A stretch of DNA of 64,000 nucleotides from Candidatus Heteroclostridium caecigallinarum (GCA_904419725.1 CAJFSP010000004.1:1-64000); one strand, 5' to 3'; positions 26,184 to 34,204 are shown, counted from the stretch's first letter. The notes: generated by a model not told the origin, from the sequence alone. Numbers and translations are program-made.

Positions 26184-27272
26184 TTACGATACTTTTTTGC
26201 GGTTGCAGAACCCTATGACCAGCAGCAGCACTATGCACACGCCGATGGCAATCATGCCGGCGTCGGTCGCGCCGCCTTCCGCCGTCGCGCTGGCGGCCGC
26301 GCTTGCCAGACCCCAGTTGTGCGCCAGCGCCGCGCCCGCTATCATGCCCAGCACGGCGATTGTCGAGTCGCTGTTGCCGCTGCCCGACAGCACCAGCTGT
26401 CTGAACGGACATCCGCCGAGGAACACCGAACCGAGTCCCACGACAGCCATGCCCAAAAAGTTCCACAAAAAGTCGGAGTGGGCGACAGGCTGGTCGTTAA
26501 AGCTGAAATGCAGTTTGCCGGCAAAGGCGTTGCATATGATGGTGGTGAGTATCACGGCGACAAACATGTAAACCATGTGGAACTGCCTGAACATCATGCC
26601 GTCGCGGATGCCGCCCACAAAGCAGGCTCTGGTGCGCTGGCCGATGGCGCCAACGATAAGGCCGCCGATGAGAGCGGCGTAGATAGGGGCTCTCATTGAA
26701 GCGGGACCCGTTTCGCTGAATACCAGCAGGCTAGGCACGCCGATGAGTATAATCAGCAAAAACGCCGATGAAGCCGGAGCAACCGCCGCTTCGAGTTTAG
26801 GCAGGTCGTAAGAACGGCGGAGCGTGAAACCGAGGTTGAGAAACACGACGCCCACGGCGATGCCGCCGATAAAGCCAAGCAGGGCGATTATGGCGTTGAG
26901 GTCGCCGCCGCCGATGCGCAGAACCATTCTGAGCGGGCAGCCGAGGAACACCAGCGCGCCAATCATGACTATCATGCCCAGCAGAAATCTGGTGACCGGA
27001 GCCGAGCCGCCGGTAGGCTTGAAGTCTTTTCTGAGAAGAGAAATGGCAAACGCGCCCAGCACGATGCCGATGATTTCAGGTCTGGCGTACTGAACGACGG
27101 CCGCCGAGTGGAGCTTCAGGGCACCTGCCGTGTCGCGCAGGAAGCAGGCTATGCAGAAGCCCATGTTTGCAGGGTTGCCCATGAGCGTGAGCACAAACGC
27201 CACCACGCCGATGACAATGCCGGCGCCGATATACATCCAATTATTTTTGAAGAAGTTTTTTACTTTGTTCAC
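26184..27272 (-). CDS. YedE-family putative selenium transporter
   Basis: The roughly 362-residue membrane protein has about ten transmembrane segments and the YedE/YeeE features GFCIACFLRDTAG, LGCPLRMVLRI and LGGCPFRQLVLSG, whose cysteines may move the chalcogen through the pore. The family imports thiosulfate or selenium species; the branch next to selD is annotated as a selenium transporter. A GTG start at 27272 is chosen because AGGAG lies nine bases upstream; the frame is open further to 27323 without such a site. It is preceded by a 300-nt structured leader and its own promoter. Confidence 0.87.
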   Translation of the reverse strand: MNKVKNFFKNNWMYIGAGIVIGVVAFVLTLMGNPANMGFCIACFLRDTAGALKLHSAAVVQYARPEIIGIVLGAFAISLLRKDFKPTGGSAPVTRFLLGMIVMIGALVFLGCPLRMVLRIGGGDLNAIIALLGFIGGIAVGVVFLNLGFTLRRSYDLPKLEAAVAPASSAFLLIILIGVPSLLVFSETGPASMRAPIYAALIGGLIVGAIGQRTRACFVGGIRDGMMFRQFHMVYMFVAVILTTIICNAFAGKLHFSFNDQPVAHSDFLWNFLGMAVVGLGSVFLGGCPFRQLVLSGSGNSDSTIAVLGMIAGAALAHNWGLASAAASATAEGGATDAGMIAIGVCIVLLLVIGFCNRKKVS

Positions 27273-27568
27273 AGTACATATCTCCTGTTTTTTCTTTGGA
27301 TACGCTTTCGCGCGGAACGGCAAAAAAAAGACCCGTGAAAAAAATTCATAGGTTCCTCAGGCGATATGTTGCCGCGCGAAAAGCACGGCGCCAAGTATGT
27401 ATAAGCCGACTGATGGCATACGTCGCCCAAAGGAACAACATCGCCGCTTAGGAGCCGCGCGTACGCGCAACGGCGACGGACATATTTGCCGTCAGACGAG
27501 GACACACGAAAAAAATATAGGAGCGCACAAGCCGAAACTTGTTATTTTGTCCGTATGTCGGTATCTCT
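27273..27568 (-). ncRNA. Long structured leader RNA before yedE, candidate cis-regulator
   Basis: A 296-nt leader precedes yedE. Read 5' to 3' on the minus strand it can form UCGCCG (27476-27471) with CGGCGA (27446-27441). The overlapping GGCGAUGUUG (27445-27436) can instead pair with CAACAUAUCGCC (27371-27360). GUUCCU (27436-27431) can pair with AGGAAC (27357-27352) just before a run of seven U. Local hairpins include GCCGUGC/GCGCGGC. These helices exclude one another, as in riboswitches and attenuators. I do not recognise a known class; a free-standing 6S-like RNA is the main alternative. Confidence 0.55.
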
Positions 27569-27574
27569 TTGTTT

Positions 27575-27603
27575 ATTATATCGCAATCATATTTTTTTTG
27601 CAA
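27575..27603 (-). promoter_or_regulatory. Promoter of the yedE leader
   Basis: On the minus strand: TTGCAA, 17 nt, TATAAT. It sits immediately after the terminator of the tRNA-Sec-like gene, so yedE is controlled independently of selA. Confidence 0.8.
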
Positions 27604-27611
27604 GACAAAAT

Positions 27612-27640
27612 AAAAAAAGACCGACTTTGAAATCGGTCTT
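27612..27640 (-). terminator. Intrinsic terminator of the tRNA-Sec-like gene
   Basis: On the minus strand AAGACCGA pairs with TCGGTCTT around an 8-nt loop and is followed by seven T. It begins two bases after the encoded CCA end. Confidence 0.88.
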
Positions 27641-27642
27641 AA

Positions 27643-27733
27643 TGGCGGGACCGTGAAGGAATCGAACCTCCCCGGGCAGCTCCTAACTTCCCATCAGGCA
27701 AGCCTGAATACACACCAGCATATATCCGGTCCC
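27643..27733 (-). tRNA. tRNA-Sec-like RNA with a CUUG tetraloop in place of the anticodon loop
   Basis: The 91-nt RNA ends in an encoded CCA with discriminator G, as tRNA-Sec does. Its acceptor is GGGACCG with CGGUCCC (an eighth G-A pair is possible). The D stem has six pairs, AUAUGC with GUGUAU, around a UGGU loop, the tRNA-Sec hallmark. The long variable arm is GGGAAGUU with AGCUGCCC. The T stem is GGAGG with CCUUC and loop UUCGAUU. The anticodon arm has a normal five-pair stem, UCAGG with CCUGA, but the loop is only CUUG, so no UCA anticodon exists. It has its own promoter and terminator and lies just downstream of selA. Either it is a nonfunctional relic with the true selC elsewhere, or a non-decoding RNA. 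Confidence 0.8.
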
Positions 27734-27746
27734 ACGCCGCCCATAT

Positions 27747-27775
27747 AAGATAACACAAAGGGCGGATTTTTTCAA
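27747..27775 (-). promoter_or_regulatory. Promoter of the tRNA-Sec-like gene
   Basis: On the minus strand: TTGAAA, 17 nt, TATCTT. The predicted start falls about seven bases before the acceptor stem. The promoter lies in the 82-base gap after selA. Confidence 0.7.
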
Positions 27776-27815
27776 GTCTTTTGGCAATCGTTTCGGGCGT
27801 TCGCGCCGGTAAAAT

Positions 27816-29207
27816 TCAGCCGAACACTTTGCCGACGGCTTTTGCCACTTCTTTGTACTGGCTGTCGAATATCGTGCGCGGGTCAAGCAGAAGTTTGTCC
27901 TGATGTATTCTGGCGATAACAGGGGTTTCGCATTCGCGCAGACGTTTTTCCGCTTCCGCCGCCGAAATCGCGACGGGGGTTATCTGCACGACGAAAGACG
28001 GCAGCATTTCGCCCGGGGCGGACCCGCCGCCCACCTGCGACTCGGACGCTTTGACCGCCGCCGTGAACTTGTCGGGCATGGAAGGCAGCGCCGCCAGCAG
28101 TTTTTTGGCACGCACCCGCAAATCGGTTTTGTCCGCCGCGAGATTGGCAAGGGTAGGTATTTCTTTCATTGCTCTGTCGCCGTCGAGGTATATGCGCAGC
28201 GTCGCTTCCAGCGCGGCGAGAGTAAGTTTGTCGATACGCACCACCCTTGCGAACTGGTGCTTTTTCATCATGTCGATGTATTTTTTCTTGCCCGCCAGTA
28301 TGCCCGCCTGCGGGCCGCCCAGCAGTTTGTCGCCGCTGAAACACACCACGTCGGCGCCCGCCGCGAGGGCGTCTTTCGCCGAAGGCTCGTTCTGTATGCC
28401 GAGCAGGGCGCCGTCCACCATAAGGCCGCTGCCCACGTCGTAAAGCACCGGCAGACCCGCCGCTTTGCCTATGGCTACCATTTCTTCTATTTTGACGTCG
28501 TCGCAAAAGCCGACGAGTTTGAAGTTGCTGGTGTGCACTTTGAGCAGCGCCGCCGTGTTTTCGTTTACGGCGTTTTTATAGTCGCCCGGGTTGGTTTTGT
28601 TTGTGGTGCCCACTTCTTTGAGACGCGCGCCGCTCATGCTCATTATTTCAGGCACGCGGAAAGAACCGCCGATTTCCACAAGTTCGCCGCGCGAAACGAT
28701 GATTTCCCTGTCTTTGCCGACGGCCGCCAGCATAAGCATGACGGCGGCGGCGTTGTTGTTGACCGCCATTGCCGCTTCGGCGCCGGTGAGTTTGCAGATG
28801 AGAGACTCGACGTGGTCGTGGCGGCTGCCGCGCCCGCCTTCGTCAAGCGAGTATTCCAGCGTGTTGTACTGCATCGCCACCTGTTTGATGTTTTCGGCGA
28901 CCGACGGCGGAAGAACCGCTCTGCCGAGATTGGTGTGCAGCACCACGCCCGTGGCGTTGATTACCGCGCGCAGATTGTGTCTGCCCGCTTCCCGGGCAGC
29001 CCTGACCGCCATGTCGGCGGCGTATCCGACGGTGACTTCGGCTGTGATTTTGCCGGAAAGCACGTCTTTTCTTATTGAGTCGAGAACGTTTCTCACGCAC
29101 TCGGCGAGAGTGGCGTAAGACACGTTTTTGAGTCCGTCGTCATGACGGGCTGCGTTGATTACGTCATCGACGCGGGGAATATTGCGTAAAATCTCTTGCT
29201 TTTCCAT
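27816..29207 (-). CDS. selA: L-seryl-tRNA(Sec) selenium transferase
   Basis: The 463-residue PLP enzyme is full length for bacterial SelA. It carries INATGVVLHTNLGRAVL near residue 85, the VNNNAAAVML substrate loop and the PLP lysine in FSGDKLLGGPQAGI. It converts Ser-tRNA(Sec) to Sec-tRNA(Sec) with selenophosphate from SelD. No frameshift or lost motif is visible, which makes the missing anticodon in the adjacent tRNA gene puzzling. SelA is divergent from the desulfurase gene at 29358. The selB elongation factor gene, often next to selA, is not in the window. Confidence 0.96.
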   Translation of the reverse strand: MEKQEILRNIPRVDDVINAARHDDGLKNVSYATLAECVRNVLDSIRKDVLSGKITAEVTVGYAADMAVRAAREAGRHNLRAVINATGVVLHTNLGRAVLPPSVAENIKQVAMQYNTLEYSLDEGGRGSRHDHVESLICKLTGAEAAMAVNNNAAAVMLMLAAVGKDREIIVSRGELVEIGGSFRVPEIMSMSGARLKEVGTTNKTNPGDYKNAVNENTAALLKVHTSNFKLVGFCDDVKIEEMVAIGKAAGLPVLYDVGSGLMVDGALLGIQNEPSAKDALAAGADVVCFSGDKLLGGPQAGILAGKKKYIDMMKKHQFARVVRIDKLTLAALEATLRIYLDGDRAMKEIPTLANLAADKTDLRVRAKKLLAALPSMPDKFTAAVKASESQVGGGSAPGEMLPSFVVQITPVAISAAEAEKRLRECETPVIARIHQDKLLLDPRTIFDSQYKEVAKAVGKVFG

Positions 29208-29307
29208 AGTCTTCTCCGTATTGTTTTATACTAACTAATATTAACACAATCGAAAGACTATTTCAACGGTTTTTTCCCTTTGCGCCGCCGCCCGCGGAAA
29301 TTTGTTA

Positions 29308-29336
29308 TTGACATTATTTTTTCTCCGCCGTACAAT
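29308..29336 (+). promoter_or_regulatory. Promoter of the desulfurase-yedF-DUF3343 operon
   Basis: TTGACA (29308-29313), 17 nt, TACAAT (29331-29336), followed by GAGGAG before ATG 29358. Confidence 0.82.
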
Positions 29337-29357
29337 TACTTTGATTTGAGGAGTTTT

Positions 29358-30467
29358 ATGATTTATCTTGACAACGCCGCGACGACGCTTCCCAAACCCA
29401 AAGAAGTCGCCGAAGCGGTAACCGACGCCATGAACAACTGCGGCAACCCGGCCAGAGGCTCACACGACGCTTCCCTCGCGGGGCTGCGCGTAATGCTGAG
29501 GGCGAGAATGGCCATTGCCGACCTGTTTCACGAGCCCGACCCGATGAACGTGGCTTTCACGCTCAACGCCACCGCCGCCCTCAACACGGCGATAGGAGGA
29601 ATAAAGGGGCACATAATCATGACGGCGGCGGAGCACAACAGCGTGCTGCGCCCCGTGTTCCGCAGGGGAAACTACACCGTAGTGCCGCTTGACGGCAAGG
29701 GCAGGCTGGATGTCGGCGATATCGCCGCGGCAATGCGCCCCGATACCGAAGCGGTGGTCATGTGCCACGCTTCCAACCTGACGGGCAACGTGTTTGACAT
29801 CGAGGCGGTAAGCGGCCTGTGCGCCCGGAAAGGCGTGAGGTTTATTCTCGACGCGGCGCAGACGGCGGGACTTATAGACATAGATATGACAAAACTGCGG
29901 CTGTCGGCGCTGTGTTTCAGCGGGCACAAGTCGCTTTACGGGCCGCAGGGTACGGGCGGCATCTGTCTGGGGCAGGGGTTCAGACCCGAACCTCTGGCGG
30001 TGGGCGGCAGCGGCAGCGAGTCCTTTTCGCCGACGCACCCGACCGTTATGCCCGACGCTCTCGAAGCGGGCACGCAGAACGCGCACGGAATAGCGGGACT
30101 GCTGGCAGGAGTGGAATATATAAAAAATCTCGGCGGCAAGGCGTTTTCCGTTTCCGACGGGCACGCCGGAAGGTTTATAAAAGAAATGAAGGGCGTGGAG
30201 GGCGTTACCCTTTACGGCGATGTCGACGCCGCTTTGCGCACGCCCGTCGTGGCGCTCAACGTGCGCGGCAGGGACAGCGGCGATATAGCCGCCCTGCTTT
30301 GGGACGACTACGGAATAGCGGTGAGAGCGGGGGCGCACTGCGCGCCGCTGATGCACAAAACGCTGGGTACTGAAAAAATCGGGGCGGTCAGGTTTTCTTT
30401 TTCGCATTTCAACACCGATGAAGAAGTTGACGCTGCAATCGCCGCCGTGAAAGAATTGGCTAAATAA
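29358..30467 (+). CDS. Class V aminotransferase, second EF2568-type cysteine desulfurase homologue
   Basis: The 369-residue protein has IYLDNAATTLPKPKEV at the N-terminus, PLP lysine in CFSGHKSLYGPQGTGG and loop cysteine in RAGAHCAPLMHKTLGT. It is a paralogue of the protein at 23361-24500 with the same likely activity. It is followed after 12 bases by yedF and DUF3343 genes, so each of the two selenium operons has its own desulfurase, carrier and DUF3343 protein. Start 29358 follows GAGGAG; the open frame back to 29280 would run through the promoter. Confidence 0.88.
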   Translation: MIYLDNAATTLPKPKEVAEAVTDAMNNCGNPARGSHDASLAGLRVMLRARMAIADLFHEPDPMNVAFTLNATAALNTAIGGIKGHIIMTAAEHNSVLRPVFRRGNYTVVPLDGKGRLDVGDIAAAMRPDTEAVVMCHASNLTGNVFDIEAVSGLCARKGVRFILDAAQTAGLIDIDMTKLRLSALCFSGHKSLYGPQGTGGICLGQGFRPEPLAVGGSGSESFSPTHPTVMPDALEAGTQNAHGIAGLLAGVEYIKNLGGKAFSVSDGHAGRFIKEMKGVEGVTLYGDVDAALRTPVVALNVRGRDSGDIAALLWDDYGIAVRAGAHCAPLMHKTLGTEKIGAVRFSFSHFNTDEEVDAAIAAVKELAK

Positions 30468-30479
30468 AGGAGGAAGATT

Positions 30480-31091
30480 ATGAAAGTTATCGACGCAATG
30501 GGGCTGCTTTGCCCCGTACCGGTAATTATGGCGAGAAACGCCATAAGGGAATTTCCGCAGGAAGGCGGCGTTGTCCAGGTGCTGGTTGACAATGAAGTCG
30601 CCACCGAAAACCTCAAAAAAATGGCGGACAGCAAGGGCTACGGCTATGAAATGGAAAAAGTTGCCGACAGGAATTACAAGGTGACCATAACCGTGGGCGA
30701 AGGTCAGGCGCAGGAAGAAAAACCGCAGGCGGCGGCTCCGTCGCAGGCAAGGGGCGAGGGTCTTGTGGTGGCCATCGGGCAGAACCAGATGGGACACGGA
30801 AGCGAAGAACTTGGCAAAATACTCATCAAAGGTTTTATCTTTTCGCTTTCGCAACTTGACGTGCCGCCTAAATCCGTCGTGTTTTTCAATTCCGGCGTGA
30901 AACTCACGCTGAAAGACGCCAACACGCTGGACGACCTCAAAGCGCTGGAAGCCAAAGGCTGCAAAATCAAAGTTTGCGGCACCTGCACCGATTTCTTCAA
31001 AGTCAAGGACGACGTGTCCGTCGGCGAAATAGTCAATATGTACGATATCGTCGACACAATGAGCGGCGCGCAGACGGTAATCAATATCTGA
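30480..31091 (+). CDS. yedF: YedF-like selenium metabolism protein (TusA plus DsrE-like domains)
   Basis: The 203-residue protein has an N-terminal TusA domain (about 1-75) with DAMGLLCPVPVIMARNAI, a Gln/Ala-rich linker (about 78-95) and a C-terminal DsrE-like domain with MGHGSEELGKILIKGF and the CGTC motif (KVCGTCTDFF). The two-domain form matches the YedF family encoded with selD in many Firmicutes. It probably carries perselenide from the desulfurase. The following DUF3343 gene starts two bases after its stop. Confidence 0.9.
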   Translation: MKVIDAMGLLCPVPVIMARNAIREFPQEGGVVQVLVDNEVATENLKKMADSKGYGYEMEKVADRNYKVTITVGEGQAQEEKPQAAAPSQARGEGLVVAIGQNQMGHGSEELGKILIKGFIFSLSQLDVPPKSVVFFNSGVKLTLKDANTLDDLKALEAKGCKIKVCGTCTDFFKVKDDVSVGEIVNMYDIVDTMSGAQTVINI

Positions 31092-31092
31092 C

Positions 31093-31335
31093 ATGGAAAT
31101 TTATTTTACTTTTCCGAGCACGTCGGCGGTCATCACGGCGGAACAGGTGCTCATCGCCGCGGGCATGAAAGTCAAAGTGCGCCCCGTGCCCGGCGCGATA
31201 AGGGCGGGCTGCGGCCTGTGCCTTGCCGTTTCGCCGGACAAACAGAAAGAGGCCATGGACATACTTAAAGAAAAATCGGCGGAGTATTCCGAAATTTATT
31301 TTGTGCAGGACGGAACTTACACCAGGATTCAGTAA
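31093..31335 (+). CDS. DUF3343 protein, second copy
   Basis: The 80-residue protein has the DUF3343 pattern VRPVPGAIRAGCGLCLAV with the Cys pair near residues 39-42. It differs clearly from the paralogue at 25622 and is not a recent copy. It closes the desulfurase-yedF operon. The last 14 codons and its terminator are repeated 147 bases downstream. Confidence 0.85.
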   Translation: MEIYFTFPSTSAVITAEQVLIAAGMKVKVRPVPGAIRAGCGLCLAVSPDKQKEAMDILKEKSAEYSEIYFVQDGTYTRIQ

Positions 31336-31586
31336 AAGAAAAAGACGGTTCAGCCGTCTTTTTTCATGTCATGTCTCATTATCACGTCAATAATATCCCC
31401 CAAGGTATTCGGCATGACGTCGGGGCGGCGGCGTCCGCCAATTTATTTTGTGCAGGACGGAACTTACACCAGGATTCAGTAAAAGAAAAAGACGGCTCAG
31501 CCGTCTTTTTTCATGTCATGTCTCATTATCGCGCCGACGATATTCCCGAACGCTTTCAGCATGTCGTCCAGGCGGCAGTGTTCGCC
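31293..31586. repeat. 147-bp tandem duplication spanning converging gene ends
   Basis: The segment from 31293 recurs from 31440 at a 147-base offset. The first 90 or so bases (end of the DUF3343 gene, its stop and terminator) differ by only about two positions. The remaining 55 bases are the 3' end of the minus-strand gene 31497-32138 and have diverged strongly in the first copy, which is not coding. The event duplicated both gene ends with the terminator between them, leaving two terminators in series. Confidence 0.82.
31341..31511. terminator. Two terminators in series (31341-31364 and 31488-31511)
   Basis: Each has AAAGACGG and CCGTCTTT arms followed by T. The second copy has a C for T change that extends its stem to GACGGC/GCCGTC. 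A-rich flanks allow function in both directions, for the DUF3343 operon and for the converging amidohydrolase operon. Confidence 0.8.
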
Positions 31587-32138
31587 GCCGGGGTAGAGAA
31601 GCCGCGAGTTGAGTTCCAGCTGCAGGGAGAACAGCCCCGTCTTTCTGTTGACGTACGCCGTGACCCTGTTGTCGGTTTTGCCGGCATAAGGGAAATCTTC
31701 CGTCACGGTAAAGCCGCCGTTTATGAATACGTTTTTGATTTCGCCGTACAGGTCTTCGTTGCCTTTGATGTTTTTGCCGCCGTTTATAAGCGGATTGACG
31801 TCGGTGGGGCGGGAAGGGGCCAGTTCGTGCAGGTCTATGAGATATCTGACGCCGTTTTCCGTCATGTACGCCGCCAGCGCTTTTTTATACGGCGAGTCGG
31901 CGCTGTAATTGGGGTCGTCGCCGTCTTCGCGCGCCTTGACCATCCAATGAGTGCTTTTCATGTCGCCGAGCGCCATGGCGATGACGCCCGCTCCGCGTTC
32001 CGCCTCTTTGACGCGCCCCTCGCGGAAGTGCCGGTATGTGTGCGGAGCGCTTATGATTATCGGCAGCGTGCCGCTTTTTATGACGTAAGGCTCGGGGTGT
32101 TCTTCGTCGAAAAAACCGAAATATTTTTTACAGTCCAT
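31497..32138 (-). CDS. N-formylglutamate amidohydrolase-like protein
   Basis: The 213-residue protein resembles the N-formylglutamate amidohydrolase family (PF05013). Likely zinc ligands occur in IISAPHTYRHFREG (about residues 29-42) and RYLIDLHELAPSR, with LQLELNSRLLYP later. These enzymes belong to the M14-like zinc peptidase fold. Histidine-degradation genes are absent nearby, so the true substrate may differ. It follows the membrane protein gene 32139-33311 without a gap (TAAATG), so the two are cotranscribed. Its 3' end forms part of the tandem duplication. Confidence 0.7.
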   Translation of the reverse strand: MDCKKYFGFFDEEHPEPYVIKSGTLPIIISAPHTYRHFREGRVKEAERGAGVIAMALGDMKSTHWMVKAREDGDDPNYSADSPYKKALAAYMTENGVRYLIDLHELAPSRPTDVNPLINGGKNIKGNEDLYGEIKNVFINGGFTVTEDFPYAGKTDNRVTAYVNRKTGLFSLQLELNSRLLYPGGEHCRLDDMLKAFGNIVGAIMRHDMKKDG

Positions 32139-33311
32139 TTATTTCACCTTGCCGCGTTCTTCCGTCATGACGATATACAGCAGCAGCGCCAGCGCCGCCG
32201 CTCCGCTGACGATTTTCCACACGAGCGGCCAGCCCGCGAATATGCTGAAAAACTGCAGCATTTCGGCGGAAATCAGCAGCGCGAAAACCGACAGGACGGA
32301 AAGCAATATTTTTTTGCGGAACAAAAAGGCGCAGTTGCGGCGCACTTTTACGTTCACGCCCAGGTCGTTTATATCCATCAGACGGCGCAGGCGCCACGGT
32401 ATGCCCACAAGTTCGTTTGGGTGTTCGGTGAGATATGCTCTCTCCCGCTCGTAACCCGCCGCTTTGCCGTCAGTCAGATATTCCCGCTCTTTTTCTTTTT
32501 CGTCGAACGCCCACACTTTGACGCTTTTTATTCTGCCTTTATATTCGAGATACACGTTGTCGCCTTCGTTTATGCCCAGTACCGTCATTGCCTGGCCTGT
32601 CAGGCGTATGACGTTTTTGTCCTCGTCGTTGTCGCTGGGGCGGAATGTTTTTAACTGCGCTTCCGCCTTGCCCACGAAAAATCCGCATATGCCGTTGACC
32701 AGCCGCGTGAAAAAGCCTTTTACCCTTTCGACGGCGGACAGTTCGCGCCAGGCGGCGGGGTAAATCCGCAAATTCTGGTTTTTTGTGGTTACCGCGTTTG
32801 CTTTTTCGTCAAGAAGCAGAAACTTGCGCACCAGCCTTGACATTTTTATGCCCGTGCCCACGCCGTTTTTGTCTTCGAGCGACGGGTCGACGGAGACGTC
32901 GGACGGCGAAAACACGAAAACTTCGCCGTTGAGTTTGTTGACCAGCGCGAAACGCCGCCCCGGCCACGATTTCATTTTGTCAAAGGCGTTCGGCCCGACC
33001 GTTATCAGCGGTTGTCTGCGTTTGCTGTAAGCGGTGCGGAAGACTTTGTCAAAACACAGGCACGGCAGGGCGGTTATTTCCGCTTCGCGCCGTTTGCCGA
33101 GAACACCTTCGTGCACTTTTTTGGTGGTGCGGAATGTGCCGCGCAGGGCGTCGTCGTTTACCCGCACGGCGCAGATATAACCCGCGTCGCCGCTTTGCAC
33201 CAGCACTCTGTCGTAATTGCCCACGCCCAGCGCTTCGGCGTCGGCTGAACATATTTCCACGCGGTTGCCTGGGAGCAGCGCGGCGCATTTTTCAGTGAAT
33301 TCGAACAGCAT
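32139..33311 (-). CDS. Hypothetical membrane-anchored protein
   Basis: The 390-residue protein has a soluble basic N-terminal region and two hydrophobic segments near the C-terminus (about 334-356 and 362-380). Two stretches (about 14-60 and 240-275, the latter LTGQAMTVLGINEGDNVYLEY) look like small beta barrels of the swapped-hairpin or double-psi type. I do not recognise the family. Translational linkage to the amidohydrolase-like gene suggests related work, perhaps at the membrane. No catalytic motif is visible. Confidence 0.65.
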   Translation of the reverse strand: MLFEFTEKCAALLPGNRVEICSADAEALGVGNYDRVLVQSGDAGYICAVRVNDDALRGTFRTTKKVHEGVLGKRREAEITALPCLCFDKVFRTAYSKRRQPLITVGPNAFDKMKSWPGRRFALVNKLNGEVFVFSPSDVSVDPSLEDKNGVGTGIKMSRLVRKFLLLDEKANAVTTKNQNLRIYPAAWRELSAVERVKGFFTRLVNGICGFFVGKAEAQLKTFRPSDNDEDKNVIRLTGQAMTVLGINEGDNVYLEYKGRIKSVKVWAFDEKEKEREYLTDGKAAGYERERAYLTEHPNELVGIPWRLRRLMDINDLGVNVKVRRNCAFLFRKKILLSVLSVFALLISAEMLQFFSIFAGWPLVWKIVSGAAALALLLYIVMTEERGKVK

Positions 33312-33366
33312 TTTTCACCTCGCTTTACATCGGTATTATGACTGATATGTCCGCCGTTGTCAACGG

Positions 33367-33398
33367 CAAAAAAAAGCGGCGCTTAGCCGCGCCGCTTT
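33367..33398 (-). terminator. Intrinsic terminator of the SDR gene
   Basis: AAAGCGGC and GCCGCTTT arms with further pairing inside (GCGGCGC/GCGCCGC). On the minus strand it is followed by a run of T. Confidence 0.82.
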
Positions 33399-33415
33399 GA
33401 CTGTAAGGAGGAATC

Positions 33416-34204
33416 TCAATATGCCGTCCAGCCGCCGTCCACGGAGAGTATCGCTCCGTTGACAAAAGTCGCCGAATCGCTGGAAAGGAACACCGCCGCC
33501 GCGGCGATTTCAAGCGGGTCGCCCATTCTGTCCATGGTGCTGGTGCTTTTCTGCATGCGCATAACGCCTCTTTCGCTAGGCTTCGACAGCCCGATGCCTA
33601 TGTTTGTCTTTATGCCACCAGGGCAGATGGCATTGCATCTGATGCCCATGTCGCCGTACATTACGGCTATGTTTTTGGTCATGCCGACAACCGCGTGTTT
33701 CGACGCCGTGTAAGCCAGACCCGCTCTGCCGCCGCATATGCCGCCGACCGACGCGGTGTTGAGAATCACGCCGCCTTCGCCCCTGGAAAGAAAATATCGC
33801 ACCGCTTTGCGGCAGGCGTACATGACGCTGTCGGTATTGATGCGCAGAATTTTATTCCACAATTCGTCGGAAAGTTCGTCGACGGGAATCATGCCGTCCA
33901 TGATGCCGGCGTTGTTGAAAAGAATGTCCATCTTGCCGAACTCGCCGATGGCGTAGTCTATCATGGCTTCGACTTCTTCTTTTTTGGAGACGTCGACTTT
34001 GAAAGGTCTGATGTTGTCTTTATATTCGGGAAATTCGCTGCCCAGCGCCGCCACGCTGTCATAATTGATGTCGGCCGCCACGACTTTTGCGCCTTCTGTC
34101 AGAAAAAGCGCCGCCGACGCTTTGCCTATGCCTGAACCGGCGCCGGTGATAACCGCCACTTTGCCTTTGAGAACCTGACATTCGCTGTACTTCTTGATAT
34201 CCAT
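33416..34204 (-). CDS. Short-chain dehydrogenase/reductase
   Basis: The 262-residue classical SDR has the cofactor motif VITGAGSGIGKASA (about 18-31), the acidic DIN after beta-2 suggesting NAD, the structural NNAGIMDG, catalytic Ser in NTASVGG and YTASKHA (Tyr and Lys). It closes with the typical ILSVDGGWTAY. It oxidises an alcohol or reduces a ketone; the substrate cannot be told from sequence. It is a single-gene unit with its own terminator. Confidence 0.9.
   Translation of the reverse strand: MDIKKYSECQVLKGKVAVITGAGSGIGKASAALFLTEGAKVVAADINYDSVAALGSEFPEYKDNIRPFKVDVSKKEEVEAMIDYAIGEFGKMDILFNNAGIMDGMIPVDELSDELWNKILRINTDSVMYACRKAVRYFLSRGEGGVILNTASVGGICGGRAGLAYTASKHAVVGMTKNIAVMYGDMGIRCNAICPGGIKTNIGIGLSKPSERGVMRMQKSTSTMDRMGDPLEIAAAAVFLSSDSATFVNGAILSVDGGWTAY

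Noticed and set aside
27269..27505. 78-codon minus-strand frame overlapping the yedE start (GTGA)
   Set aside because: It starts without a ribosome site, lies in the structured leader and is Arg/Cys-rich. The GTGA overlap is probably chance, since yedE has its own AGGAG. A leader peptide is not excluded.
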